DNA of 64,000 nt from contig JBGPOP010000015.1 of the NCBI GenBank assembly GCA_041488095.1, forward strand, positions 42,195 to 106,194. Reading direction: 5' to 3'. A model generated the notes under the pieces. That model saw nothing but the letters and a program-made list of their open reading frames with translations, was not told the DNA's origin and ran no database searches. Positions 1 to 8,715 of the stretch are shown here, in pieces. The position numbers and the translations under genes are program-made. The stretch is from DASYPQ01 sp041488095 (GTDB lineage Bacteria > Planctomycetota > UBA1135 > GCA-002686595). Within the stretch, counting starts at the first letter, position 1; the number at the start of each line of letters is the position of its first letter.

Positions 1-95
1 CCCGGGAAGCCCGGCTCCTGGGGCGCTGGTGCAATCGGCTTCGCGGCTCCGACCTGGATGACGAAGAGGAGGAACGTGGACGCGAGGGCCGACAT
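1..95 (-). CDS. Start of an exported protein, cut by the window edge
   Basis: Only the first 31 codons are present. They begin MSALASTFLLFVIQVGAA and read as a signal peptide (short N-region, hydrophobic core, small residues at the likely cleavage site), followed by a Pro/Ala-rich stretch. The ATG shares its A with the TGA stop of the upstream M14-like gene (TGATG), so the two are almost certainly co-transcribed and translationally coupled. The mature domain lies outside the window, so no function can be given. That this is the true start is inferred from the overlap and the signal-peptide pattern. Confidence 0.6.
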   Translation of the reverse strand, partial: MSALASTFLLFVIQVGAAKPIAPAPQEPGFP

Positions 96-1819
96 CACTT
101 CACCTCCGGGACGGCTCGAGCCGTGCCTGCGTGGTCCGTGTCCGCCTCGACCGCGAGCGCGGACGGCGCCGCGCCGTGGACGAGCCAGCGCAGCTTCTTC
201 CTGCCGCCGCTGCCGGGCACGTCGTAGACGAGCTCCTCGCGGTTGCCGGCCAGGAGCCGCGCACCCTCCGGAACATGAATCGACACGCGGGCGGGCCGAA
301 CGGCCTCGGAGTGCCTGCCCGCGACGCTCATCAGCGGGAGCAGCGCGTCGTTCGCGAGCGCGGCCTCGATCTCCCACACGCCGTTGCCGAGGTCCTTGGC
401 TGTGCACGGGGAGAGCCGCAGGCGAGGCAGCATCTCCGCGAGGCTGACCAGGAACTCGAGCTCGCCCGCCGCCAGCGCGTCGCGCTCGCCCTCGGGCGGC
501 TCGATCGTCGCGAAGGGCGCCCAGCCGCCGATCTCGACGTCGCCGAGCTCGGGGTGCTTGAACTTCTTCCAGGGCACGAAGCGATCGCCCTCGCCCTTGG
601 CGTCCACCCAGCGCAGTCGTTTGGCCTCGTCGGAGGGCGCGGGCTTCTCCTCGTCCTTGGCGGGCGCGGCTCCCTCCCCGCCCTCTTCCTTCTTCTGGCC
701 TTCCTCCTTCTTCGGCTCGGGCGTGTCGAGAGGGATCGACCACAGCGAGAGGTTCAGGCACCACAGCCCGCGCTCGTACCGGCACCAGGCCTGGAACGTG
801 CCGTGGTCGTCGCCCTCGCTCTTCGGATGGCCCTTGGCGACCCGCTTGTAGCGCTTGCCGATCTCCTCGAGCAGCGCCGCATCCGACTCGGGCACGCCCT
901 CGGGCGGCAGACGCTTGACGCTGGGCGCGTCGTCCTTGACCGTCTTGGGCTTCTCGGCCAGGTCGTCGAGCGCGCCGTAGGTCAGCACCAGGGAGATGTC
1001 CTTGTGCTCCAGGACGAAGTCGCACAGGTCGCGCGCCTCGGGCTCGTCGGTCGCGAAGAGCCCCGATTCGGGCGCGTGCTCCTTCCAGCCCTGGGGGAAG
1101 TTGCGGTTGACGACGGCGTCGAGCTCGGCGTCCTCGCTCGCCTTTCCGTCCTTGTCGGCGTCGCGACCTTCGGGCACGAGCTTCCACACACCCCTCTGGC
1201 CCTTCTTCCGGTCGGCCTGGATCGTCGCGCGCGGGTCGGCGGGATCGGCCATCCACTCGCCGTCCGGATCGGGGACGCGCATCCAGGTCACCCTCGCGTC
1301 GCCGTCGACGTCGCAGGGCGGGTCCTCGCCCTGACGACCGTCGCGGTCGTTGTCGACGCCGGTTCCGGTGGCCTGGACCTCCATGAGCGGCTTGGCGAAG
1401 CGTGCCTCGGCCGCGTCCGGGTCCGCGCGCGGGATCACGTAGAGCGTCGTCGAGTCGAGCCAGGCCTTGATCCGCGGATCGCTCGCATAGCCTTCGGCCA
1501 GGCGCTGGGCGTGGTCGAGCGCGAGCCCGCTCGTCCACACGCGCGGCCCGTCGACGTCGGCGACGAGCAGGATCGCGGGCCGGCCGGAATCGCGCACGCC
1601 GGCGGCGAGGCGCAGCGCCTCGATCTTCCTGCCGCCGCGCGAGGGCAGCGTCCCGACCGGGATCACGGTGACGAGATCCTTGTGCTCGGTCGCGAGGCGC
1701 GCCATCGCGACCTGGAGCTGGCGGTAGTCGAGCAAGGGGGCGCGCGAGGTCTCCTGCGCCGCGCCGAAGACGGGGTGGCAGCCGAGGGCGTTCGCGACGA
1801 GCAGCGGGGCGATGAGCAT
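95..1819 (-). CDS. Secreted M14-family carboxypeptidase-like protein lacking zinc ligands
   Basis: 574 aa. The ATG at 1819 gives a clean signal peptide (MLIAPLLVANALGC); an upstream TTG would only add a charged tail. The fold follows the M14 zinc carboxypeptidase pattern. A strand plus loop at ADVDGPRVW stands where active enzymes have HxxE. A calcium-like DxDGD insertion follows (DNDRDGRQGEDPP, DVDGDARV). RNFPQGW matches the substrate-binding Asn-Arg region, and LFATDEPEARDLCDFV is the usual helix. The expected third ligand His is Thr in LVLTYGALDDL. All three zinc ligands therefore appear replaced, which suggests a pseudopeptidase or binding protein. A Lys/Glu-rich linker (about residues 370-400) precedes a beta-rich C-terminal domain. 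Family assignment is by motif order, not by search. Confidence 0.65.
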   Translation of the reverse strand: MLIAPLLVANALGCHPVFGAAQETSRAPLLDYRQLQVAMARLATEHKDLVTVIPVGTLPSRGGRKIEALRLAAGVRDSGRPAILLVADVDGPRVWTSGLALDHAQRLAEGYASDPRIKAWLDSTTLYVIPRADPDAAEARFAKPLMEVQATGTGVDNDRDGRQGEDPPCDVDGDARVTWMRVPDPDGEWMADPADPRATIQADRKKGQRGVWKLVPEGRDADKDGKASEDAELDAVVNRNFPQGWKEHAPESGLFATDEPEARDLCDFVLEHKDISLVLTYGALDDLAEKPKTVKDDAPSVKRLPPEGVPESDAALLEEIGKRYKRVAKGHPKSEGDDHGTFQAWCRYERGLWCLNLSLWSIPLDTPEPKKEEGQKKEEGGEGAAPAKDEEKPAPSDEAKRLRWVDAKGEGDRFVPWKKFKHPELGDVEIGGWAPFATIEPPEGERDALAAGELEFLVSLAEMLPRLRLSPCTAKDLGNGVWEIEAALANDALLPLMSVAGRHSEAVRPARVSIHVPEGARLLAGNREELVYDVPGSGGRKKLRWLVHGAAPSALAVEADTDHAGTARAVPEVK

Positions 1820-1914
1820 GGATCGGGCTCCGGTCGGTCCGTGGAGGGCGCACAAGATAGCGCCCCGGGCGTGCTCGCAGAAGCGGACGCGAGGTCTTTA
1901 CGGGCGATCGACCT

Positions 1915-3066
1915 TCAGCTCGCGCGGAACCCGAGGAACGCCTCGATCTCGCCGTGCCGTGCCTCGGCGTCGGCCTCGCCCAGCTCGATCAACCGCGTGA
2001 GGTAGTCGGGCTGGAACATGAGCAGGGAGAGCAGGTCGTTCGAGCGCGTCTCCTTCGTTCCCAGCCCGCGCGTCAGGAAGCGGAAGGGTCCCGGGAGGTG
2101 CACCTCATAGTCGTTGGCGAGCCTGCCGAGGTCGCGCGACGGCCGCAGCACGAGCAGGCGGATCGGCCGGAAGCCCCGCTCGCGCATCGCCGGCAGCGAC
2201 TCGATGATCTTGTTGACGCGCTCCATGGTCAGCGCATCGGCGTCGAAGAGATCGAGGAAGATCGCGTTGAAGATGGAGCCGAGGATCTGGGCCGGCGGGG
2301 GATAGCCCGTGACCGAGGGCTGATCCGCCTCGGCCTGGGTGCGGGCGTAGCGAGTGGAGATCGCCAGGATCCTGTCCGCTCCCAGGTGCACGGCGGGCGA
2401 GAGCGGCGCGGTCAGGCGGATGCCACCGTCGCCGAACCACTGTCCGTCGACCTCGACCGCGGGGAAGAAGAGCGGCAGGGCGGTGGAGGCCATGACGTGC
2501 CGGACGGTGATCCTCGTGTTGAAGCTGCGCCGTTGCGCGCGCTCCCACATCTCGATGCCGGAGCCCTGGACCCAGGTGATCGATTGACCCGTCGAGTAGC
2601 TCGAGGTGGTGATCGCCACGGCCTTGAGCACGCCGTCGCGCAGGTTCGCTTCGATACCGGGCAAGTTGCCGTCCTGGGCGTTCAGCGCCCGCTCGAGCAG
2701 CTCCAGCAGTGGCGCCGTGTCGACCGCGGCGTGCGTGCGCGAGGCGCTGAGCGCGCCGCCCGAGACGAGCTTTGCGCCCAGGCGCAGGACGTTGCCCGCC
2801 AGCGAGAAGGAGCCGACCCGGAAGACCTGCTCGGTGGTCAGGCCGGTCCACAGCTCGAAGAGGCGCTCGACGCGCTGGGCGAAGCTCGTCGTGTGGGTGG
2901 CCAGGAAGGCGGCGTTGATCGCCCCGGCGGAGACGCCGGTCAGGATGGGCACGCGCAGGTCCGGATGGGTTCGCGCGAGCCAGCGCAGCAGGCCGATCTG
3001 GTAGGCCGCGCGCGCGCCGCCGCCGCTCATGACGATCGCGAGCTCGCCCGGGGAGGAGTCGGTCAC
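1915..3066 (-). CDS. Patatin-like phospholipase
   Basis: 383 aa. The patatin signature is complete: an oxyanion-hole glycine loop near the N-terminus (SGGGARAAYQIG), the nucleophile elbow GVSAG at about residue 46, and the catalytic-dyad Asp in FGDGGIR at about residue 215. These predict acyl-ester hydrolysis of lipids by a Ser-Asp dyad. There is no signal peptide, so it is probably cytoplasmic or membrane-associated. The C-terminal 150 residues (LRPSRDLGRLANDYE onward) are typical of the bacterial RssA/YchK-like group with an extension. It lies downstream of a methyltransferase gene on the same strand (67 bp gap) and may be co-transcribed with it. Confidence 0.88.
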   Translation of the reverse strand: MTDSSPGELAIVMSGGGARAAYQIGLLRWLARTHPDLRVPILTGVSAGAINAAFLATHTTSFAQRVERLFELWTGLTTEQVFRVGSFSLAGNVLRLGAKLVSGGALSASRTHAAVDTAPLLELLERALNAQDGNLPGIEANLRDGVLKAVAITTSSYSTGQSITWVQGSGIEMWERAQRRSFNTRITVRHVMASTALPLFFPAVEVDGQWFGDGGIRLTAPLSPAVHLGADRILAISTRYARTQAEADQPSVTGYPPPAQILGSIFNAIFLDLFDADALTMERVNKIIESLPAMRERGFRPIRLLVLRPSRDLGRLANDYEVHLPGPFRFLTRGLGTKETRSNDLLSLLMFQPDYLTRLIELGEADAEARHGEIEAFLGFRAS

Positions 3067-3133
3067 GGGTTTGAGCTTACTCAGTCGGGGGAGGGCGCTG
3101 GATCCTGTGCATCGAGAAGACCCGGATGAAGCG

Positions 3134-3817
3134 TCAAGGAGCCGCGGGGGGCCTCGGGGAAGACCGTCCCGACTCGATCTGCAGCGACATGTGGCGATCG
3201 CTGTCGACCAGGAGCTCGGCCTGGGCCAGGCCGGCGGCGTCGGCGACCCCGCGCAGCTCCGCGGGCGTGAGCGCGGCGCACAGGCTGTCTCGAAGGAGCT
3301 TCTGCTGATACGGCGTGGCCTCCGCGGCGTGCAGCGCGACGAGCGCGTCGGCGCGCTCGGGCGTCTCGGGGCGGAAGAGGTCGCGGATCAGGAGGACGCC
3401 TCCCGGCTTCAGCACGCGCCGCGCCTCGGCCAGGAACGGCTGCGGATCCTGGATGTGGTGCAGGATCGTGTTGCTGAACACGGCGTCGAAGCTCGCGTCC
3501 GCGAAGTCCAGGCCCTTGGCGTCGGCGAGGCGGAAATCGACGCGCGCGGCGAAGCGCGACGCCTTCCGGTGCCGCTCGGCGTGGGCGAGCATGTTTCGCG
3601 CCAGGTCGATCCCGACCACGCGCGCGTCCGCGATGCGCTCGCACACGAGGAGCGGGATGTGCCCTGGCCCGGTCCCGATGTCGAGCATCCGGCCGCGCGC
3701 GCCGAGCTCCACGAGCCGCCCCACGAACGCGGAGTTCGGCTCGGAGTGGTCCATCGCGTCGTAGCCGTCGGCCTCTTCGGCCGTGTCCATGACCTCGGGT
3801 TCGAGGACGCGTTCCAC
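3134..3817 (-). CDS. Class I SAM-dependent methyltransferase
   Basis: 227 aa from GTG at 3817; an ATG at 3790 is an alternative. The GTG keeps the stretch VLEPEVMDTAEEADGYDAMD, which I associate with the conserved N-terminus of this family. SAM-binding motif I is MLDIGTGPGHIPL. The acidic end of strand 2 is VGIDLARNML, motif II is FDAVFSNTILHHI, and motif III is LKPGGVLLIRDLF. The substrate is unknown. The next gene starts only 15 bp away on the other strand, so its promoter would have to lie inside this reading frame. That slightly favours the shorter ATG start. Confidence 0.82.
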   Translation of the reverse strand: MERVLEPEVMDTAEEADGYDAMDHSEPNSAFVGRLVELGARGRMLDIGTGPGHIPLLVCERIADARVVGIDLARNMLAHAERHRKASRFAARVDFRLADAKGLDFADASFDAVFSNTILHHIQDPQPFLAEARRVLKPGGVLLIRDLFRPETPERADALVALHAAEATPYQQKLLRDSLCAALTPAELRGVADAAGLAQAELLVDSDRHMSLQIESGRSSPRPPAAP

Positions 3818-3832
3818 GGAGGGGAGGTTAGC

Positions 3833-4309
3833 ATGCTCGACCCGGTGCCGAACCCGCCCGTGAGCGCGTCGACGTGTCGCTGGATCGCCCTGCTCCTGGT
3901 CCTCGCGGCCTGCGCCAAGCGCGACGAGGCCTGGCTCGCGGAGCTCTCCGACCCCGATCCCTTCGTGCGTGCGCTCGCCGCCATCGCGCTGTGCGAGCAG
4001 TCGCCCGAGCGTGCCTCGTCCGCGGTGCCCGTGCTGCTCGACACGATCGACCGATCGGAGCTCCGGCTGCGCCCGAAAGCCGCGGCCGCGCTGGCCCGAG
4101 TCGGCGGCCACGTCGTCGATGCGCTGGTCCGGAGCCTCGTCCGCGACGAGCTCATGACCGCGGAGCGCCGAGAGGCCGTGCTCGCCGCCCTGGTCGCGGC
4201 GGGTCCGGCCGCGATCCCCGCGCTGCGAACGGTGTTCTCGCATCCCGATCCGGCTGTGCGGGACGCTGCCGGCGAGGCTCTGCGGCGCATCGAGAACAAC
4301 CCACGGTGA
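3833..4309 (+). CDS. HEAT-repeat lipoprotein (copy 1, short)
   Basis: 158 aa. A GGAGGGGAGG Shine-Dalgarno stretch lies directly upstream of the ATG. The N-terminus ends in a lipobox (LLLVLAACAKRD), so the mature protein should be lipid-anchored in the cell envelope. The rest is paired helices of the HEAT / PBS-lyase type: DPDPFVRALAAIAL, ASSAVPVLLDTI, LRPKAAAALARVG and HPDPAVRDAAGEALRRI. Such repeats usually serve as protein-binding scaffolds. The gene pairs with the membrane SGNH hydrolase 7 bp downstream, and the pair is repeated as a second copy at 5945-8456. The exact partner is unknown. Confidence 0.8.
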   Translation: MLDPVPNPPVSASTCRWIALLLVLAACAKRDEAWLAELSDPDPFVRALAAIALCEQSPERASSAVPVLLDTIDRSELRLRPKAAAALARVGGHVVDALVRSLVRDELMTAERREAVLAALVAAGPAAIPALRTVFSHPDPAVRDAAGEALRRIENNPR

Positions 4310-4316
4310 CCCTGAG

Positions 4317-5864
4317 ATGGCTCTCCCGCGACCGAGCGCAGCGGCTCGGATCTCCCGCACCCCGGTGTTGCTCCTGCTCGCGCTCGGGGCGGCGTGCTCC
4401 GCCTACGGGCTCGCGCGCGCGCTGGCCAACCGGATCGCTCTGCGCCCCGTCCTCGGTCCGGTCCTGTGGATCGTTGTCCCGGGGCTCTCGGTCTCGCTCG
4501 CCCTGGGGCTCGCTGCGCTGTGGCTCGAGCTGCGGTCCGTGCGGCGCGGGGAGCCGCGCGCGAGCCCCCTCGCGCCGCTGCGGATGCTCTTCGTGGTGCT
4601 CGTCGCCGCGTGGGCCTTGTTCCTGGCTCTCGTTCAGCCCTTCCAGCGCCTCTGGTTCGACCTGGCGCTCGGGTGCGCGGCGGGCGCCTTCGCCGGCCTC
4701 GTCGCGCTCGAGCGGCCGCTCGAGCGCCTTTCATCACGCCTGCGCCGGTTCGGCGACCTCTCGACCTTCAGCCTGTGCGCGTCGGCGGTGCTCATCGAGC
4801 TGTGTCTGCGCGGCGTCGCCGCGCAGGTGCCCTCTCCGCTCCTGGCTCGCGTCGGCGACGCGCCGCGCCAGCTCCTGGAGCGCTTCCGCTGCCGTCCCGG
4901 CGAGGTGCGCTTCGGCTTTCCCTGCAACCGCAACGGGCACTACGACACGGAGTTCTACCGCCGCAGGGAGGGCGAGCGGCTCGTGGCGTCGATCGGCGAC
5001 TCCTTCAACCTGGGCGCGGTCCCGCACGGATGGCACTTCACGACGGTGTGCGAGAGGAATCTCGGCTGTCCGGTCTACAACCTGGGAGTCGCTGGCATCG
5101 GCCCGCCCGAGTACCTGCGCCTCCTCGTCGACGAGGCGATGCCGCTCGACCCCGGCCTCGTCGTGATCGACGTGTTCGTCGGGAACGACCTCACGTTCCC
5201 CGAGGTGGAGAAGGGCCTGCCCGACGCGGCCCTGCGGAGCTGGCTCGAGCGCGATCGGGTGCTCCTCTGGGTCGTGCCGCAGCGGCTGGCGCGGATCGCC
5301 GAGGAACGGCGCCGGCAGGGGGACCGATGGAGGCCGATCGCCTCCGTCCAGGGTGAGCGCGAGCGGGCGACGGCCGACAGCCAGGCCAGCCTGGAGTCCG
5401 CGTTCCCCTGGCTCACTGATCCGAGCCTCGAGGCGGGGACGATGTCCGAGCCCGCCTACCTGCGGCTCGAGACCCGCCGTGCGCTGGAGAACTGCAGCGT
5501 CGATCCGGTCTCGTTCTCCGGTTTTTGCGGAGCGATGCTCGCGATGAAGAGGGCGGCCGCCTCGACTCCGCTGTGCGTGATGCTCATCCCGGACGAGTTC
5601 CAGGTCGAGGACGACGTGTGGGGAGCGGTGCGGGCGGGCGCGGGCGCGGAGCTCGAGCGCGACCGGCCGCAGCGCCTCGTCGCGGGCTGGCTCGATCGCA
5701 ACGGGATCCCGTGCCTCGACCTGTTGCCCGCGATGCGCGCCGTGCCGCCGATGACCGACGGCAAGCGCCACCTCTACCATCTGCGCGACACGCACTTCAA
5801 CGCGCGCGGCAACCGCGTCGCGGGCGAGGAGCTGGCTCGATTCGCGCGGGCTCACATGCGCTGA
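4317..5864 (+). CDS. Membrane-anchored SGNH/GDSL-type hydrolase (copy 1)
   Basis: 515 aa. Residues 1-165 hold about four or five hydrophobic segments (for example TPVLLLLALGAACSAYGLA and FVVLVAAWALFLALV). A soluble domain follows with the four SGNH blocks: GDSF (block I, in SIGDSFNLGAVPH), a Gly in block II (NLGVAGIGPPEY), GND (block III, VFVGNDL) and DTHFNARGN (block V, Asp-x-x-His). This predicts an ester hydrolase or acyltransferase/deacetylase acting on an envelope glycan or lipid. The layout is like AlgJ/AlgX-type polysaccharide O-acetylation proteins, but the membrane part is different, so the substrate stays open. The gene is coupled to the HEAT lipoprotein upstream and strongly similar to 6912-8456. 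Confidence 0.8.
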   Translation: MALPRPSAAARISRTPVLLLLALGAACSAYGLARALANRIALRPVLGPVLWIVVPGLSVSLALGLAALWLELRSVRRGEPRASPLAPLRMLFVVLVAAWALFLALVQPFQRLWFDLALGCAAGAFAGLVALERPLERLSSRLRRFGDLSTFSLCASAVLIELCLRGVAAQVPSPLLARVGDAPRQLLERFRCRPGEVRFGFPCNRNGHYDTEFYRRREGERLVASIGDSFNLGAVPHGWHFTTVCERNLGCPVYNLGVAGIGPPEYLRLLVDEAMPLDPGLVVIDVFVGNDLTFPEVEKGLPDAALRSWLERDRVLLWVVPQRLARIAEERRRQGDRWRPIASVQGERERATADSQASLESAFPWLTDPSLEAGTMSEPAYLRLETRRALENCSVDPVSFSGFCGAMLAMKRAAASTPLCVMLIPDEFQVEDDVWGAVRAGAGAELERDRPQRLVAGWLDRNGIPCLDLLPAMRAVPPMTDGKRHLYHLRDTHFNARGNRVAGEELARFARAHMR

Positions 5865-5944
5865 GCGCGCCGGCGCGGCGCCGCGAATCTTCCCGGATCA
5901 CGACTTCCGGTCCGGCACGCGGTCACTATGCTGGGCCGTTCAGC

Positions 5945-6910
5945 ATGAGGCGATCCGCCCGCTCGGTGCCGCTCGATGGAGAGCGCGGGGTCCTGCGGCC
6001 TGCGCGAGGCGTGCGGCTCGCCGGAGCCGTTCTCGGGATCCTGGCCGCTTCCTGCGCGAGGAGCGACGAGGAATGGGTGCGCGAGCTCAAGGTCTACGAT
6101 CCCTTCGAACGCGGGCTGGCCGCGATCGCGCTGTCCGAGCAGGCGCCGAGCTGGGCATCGGGGGCAGTGCCCGTTCTGCTGTCGATCCTGGACGGCCCGG
6201 CGGGGACCCTGCCTCCCCACGTGCGCGGCGCGCTCGTGAAGATCGCGCCCTGGGCCGCGGACGAGATGGTGCACTGGCTCGTCGAGGAGTCGTCCGTCTC
6301 GGACGACTGCAGCGCGGCCCTCATCGACGCGCTGACGGCCGCAGGGCCATCCGCCGTTCCCGCGATCGCGAAGAGGATGAGCTCTCCGGGCGATCCGAAG
6401 ACACGCCGGCTGGAGACGATCGTCTTCCGCATGGGGTCCGCTGTGATCGACCCGCTCGTGGTCGTCTTGCGTCGCGATCCTGAGCTCCCGACCCGGATCG
6501 GTGCGGCGTGGATCCTCGGCGATCTCAGACCTCCCGCGCTCCGGGCCTTGCCTGCCCTGGCCGATGCGCTCGAAAAGGGCGAGCCGGCGCTCGCCTGCGC
6601 AGCTGCGGAGAGCATGCAGCGGATCGATCCCTCCGGTGCGCGCAGCCTGCCCCAGCTCCGGGCTGCCCTCGCCCACCCGGACCCGACCGTGCGCGCCGCC
6701 GCGGCGACGGCGGTGACCCGTGCCCTGCTCGTCCGCGGGGCCGTCGCCCGTGGGCAAGAACGGAGCGCGGCGCTCCAGGAGATCGCGCGCATCGGCGCCC
6801 CCGCCTTCCCGATGCTGATCGAGGGGATGGCCAACCGCCCTCGCGTGCGAGCGCTCTTCGCGCGGGAGTGCGTGCTCGCGTGGCTCGCGCGCCTGCCCGG
6901 GCTCCGCTGA
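5945..6910 (+). CDS. HEAT-repeat lipoprotein (copy 2, long)
   Basis: 321 aa, about twice the size of its paralogue at 3833. The N-terminus carries a lipobox (LGILAASCARSDEEW), and the first mature residues resemble copy 1 (SDEEWVREL.. against KRDEAWLAEL..). HEAT/PBS-lyase-like helical pairs run to the C-terminus, for example GAVPVLLSILDG, LPTRIGAAWILGDL, ALRALPALADAL and HPDPTVRAAAATAV. The 80 bp before the ATG contain TTCCGG and TATGCT separated by 16 bp, a weak sigma-70-like arrangement. The stop codon is one base from the ATG of the SGNH gene (TGAGATG), so translation should be coupled. A scaffold role for the membrane partner is inference. Confidence 0.8.
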   Translation: MRRSARSVPLDGERGVLRPARGVRLAGAVLGILAASCARSDEEWVRELKVYDPFERGLAAIALSEQAPSWASGAVPVLLSILDGPAGTLPPHVRGALVKIAPWAADEMVHWLVEESSVSDDCSAALIDALTAAGPSAVPAIAKRMSSPGDPKTRRLETIVFRMGSAVIDPLVVVLRRDPELPTRIGAAWILGDLRPPALRALPALADALEKGEPALACAAAESMQRIDPSGARSLPQLRAALAHPDPTVRAAAATAVTRALLVRGAVARGQERSAALQEIARIGAPAFPMLIEGMANRPRVRALFARECVLAWLARLPGLR

Positions 6911-6911
6911 G

Positions 6912-8456
6912 ATGGCCGCCGCCCTCCTCTCACGCAAGGCGGTCCTCTCCCGCGCCCTCGTGATCCTGGGGCTCGGGGTGGCGGCGGCCGCGACGGCGCA
7001 CGGCCTTGCACGCACGCTCGCGGATCGGGTTCCCTTGCGCGTCGTCCTGGGCCCAGTGCTCTGGGCCGTCGAGGCCGGTCTGGTTGCGGGGATCCTGTTC
7101 GAGGTCGTGGCGCTGGCGCACGAGATCCGCGCGCTCGGCGGGGGAGAGCCTCGGTCGCGCCCCCTCGCGCCCCTACGCGCGATGTTCGTCGTGCTCGCCC
7201 TGGCCTGGCTCTTCCTCCTCGCGCGCGTGCAGCCCTTCGAGCGGCTGTGGTTCGAGATGACCGTCGGCGTTGCGCTCGGCGCATGGGCGGGCCTCATCGC
7301 CTTCGAGGCCCCGATCGCGCGTCTTCCTGCGCCGATGCGGCGTGTCTGCGATGTCCTGCTCTTCAGCTTGTGCGCGGCCGCCGTCCTGCTGGAGGTGTCT
7401 CTGCGCGCGATCGCCAGGTTGCATCCCTCCGCGATCTTCGCCCGGGCCGGCGACCCTGTTTCGCAGGTGAGGGAGCAGGCCCGCATGCAGCCGGGACGGA
7501 TGCGCTTCGGGTTCCCTTGCAACCAGGGCGGCCACTTCGACTCGCCGTTCTACCGCAAGGCTCCCGGCGAGAAGCTCGCGATCACGATCGGCGACTCGTT
7601 CAGCCTGGGGGCCGTTCCTCATGCCTTCCACTTCACGACCGTGTGCGAGTCGAAGCTCGGCTGTCCGGTCTACAACATGGGGATCGCCGGGGTGGGCCCA
7701 CCCGAGTACGAGCGCATGCTGGTCGACGAGGCCCTGGCGCTCGATCCCGACGTCGTCGTGATCGATGTCTTCGTCGGCAACGATCTCGTCTTCCCGTTCC
7801 GGACCCGGCAGTCCCTGCACGCACGGGTGCAGACCTGGTTCGATCGCGGGGACGTCCTCCTGTGGGTCGTGCCGCAGCGGCTGGCCCGGATCGCCCGGGA
7901 GAAGCGCCTCCGAGCCGCGGCAGGCCTCGGGGTGGCCGACGTCCAGGGAGCGGATGCCGCGGTGGACGAGACCCGCACGGTCGAGGAGCGATACCCGTGG
8001 GTCCTCGACCCGAAGCTGGAGAAGCCGACGTTCTCGGAGCAGGCCTTCCTCGACATCGAGACCGATCGAGCGCTCGAGGTCTGCCGTCTGAAGCCGGCCT
8101 CCCTCCTGCCTCTCGAGGAGACGATCCTGGAGATGAAGCGCTCGGCGGGATCGATCCGGTTCGTCGTGATGTTGATCCCCGACGAATTCCAGGTCGAAGA
8201 CGACCTCTGGTCCACCCTCGTGAAGCCGGCGGGCCGGGAAGACCTCGAAAGGGACCGCGCGCAGTCGCTCGTCGTGCCCTGGCTCGAGCGGAACGGGATC
8301 CGCTGCCTCGACCTCCTGCCCATCCTGCGTGCGGTGCCTCCGATGGAGGACGGGCGCCGGCACCTCTACCACCTGCGCGACACGCACTTCAATGCGCGCG
8401 GGAATCGCGTCGCTGGCGAAGGGCTTGCGGATTTCCTGAGAGGCTTCCTCCGCTAG
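6912..8456 (+). CDS. Membrane-anchored SGNH/GDSL-type hydrolase (copy 2)
   Basis: 514 aa, collinear with the protein at 4317-5864. It has the same set of N-terminal membrane segments, then IGDSFSLGAVPH (block I), NMGIAGVGPPEY (block II), VFVGNDL (block III) and DTHFNARGNRVAG (block V). The hydrolase domain is much more conserved between the copies than the membrane part or the HEAT partners. That suggests the same chemistry with different docking partners. It converges with the TusA-like gene, with only 2 bp between the two stop codons, so no dedicated terminator fits there. Confidence 0.8.
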   Translation: MAAALLSRKAVLSRALVILGLGVAAAATAHGLARTLADRVPLRVVLGPVLWAVEAGLVAGILFEVVALAHEIRALGGGEPRSRPLAPLRAMFVVLALAWLFLLARVQPFERLWFEMTVGVALGAWAGLIAFEAPIARLPAPMRRVCDVLLFSLCAAAVLLEVSLRAIARLHPSAIFARAGDPVSQVREQARMQPGRMRFGFPCNQGGHFDSPFYRKAPGEKLAITIGDSFSLGAVPHAFHFTTVCESKLGCPVYNMGIAGVGPPEYERMLVDEALALDPDVVVIDVFVGNDLVFPFRTRQSLHARVQTWFDRGDVLLWVVPQRLARIAREKRLRAAAGLGVADVQGADAAVDETRTVEERYPWVLDPKLEKPTFSEQAFLDIETDRALEVCRLKPASLLPLEETILEMKRSAGSIRFVVMLIPDEFQVEDDLWSTLVKPAGREDLERDRAQSLVVPWLERNGIRCLDLLPILRAVPPMEDGRRHLYHLRDTHFNARGNRVAGEGLADFLRGFLR

Positions 8457-8458
8457 CC

Positions 8459-8704
8459 TCAGCCCTTGCGCTCCAGCACGTGGATGAAGACCTCCCGCCC
8501 GGTCTCGTCCTTCGTCGTGCGCTGGTCCCTCAGGATCGCGTTCTTGTTCGTCTTCGCCCATCCCTGGAAGTCCGGGACCGAGCCCGGATCGGTCGCCGTG
8601 ACCTCGAGCATGTCGCCCGGCGCCATCGCGTCGATCTCCTTCTTCGCCTTGACGATGGGGATGGGGCACTTCGCGCCCCGGACGTCGAGTTTTCTCATGG
8701 CCAT
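8459..8704 (-). CDS. TusA/SirA-like sulfur carrier protein
   Basis: 81 aa, the normal size for TusA-like proteins. The signature CPIPIVKAKKEI follows LDVRGAKCP, giving the conserved Cys-Pro that carries a persulfide in the family. The second half (MLEVTATDPGSVPDFQGWAK) matches the family's beta-alpha pattern. It is the last gene of a three-gene minus-strand operon with a rhodanese/metallo-beta-lactamase protein 11 bp upstream and a DsrE-like protein before that. The set suggests persulfide hand-over from a sulfur-releasing enzyme to a carrier. It could act in sulfide detoxification or thiocofactor supply; the sequence does not decide. Confidence 0.88.
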   Translation of the reverse strand: MAMRKLDVRGAKCPIPIVKAKKEIDAMAPGDMLEVTATDPGSVPDFQGWAKTNKNAILRDQRTTKDETGREVFIHVLERKG

Positions 8705-8715
8705 GCCTTCGCTCC

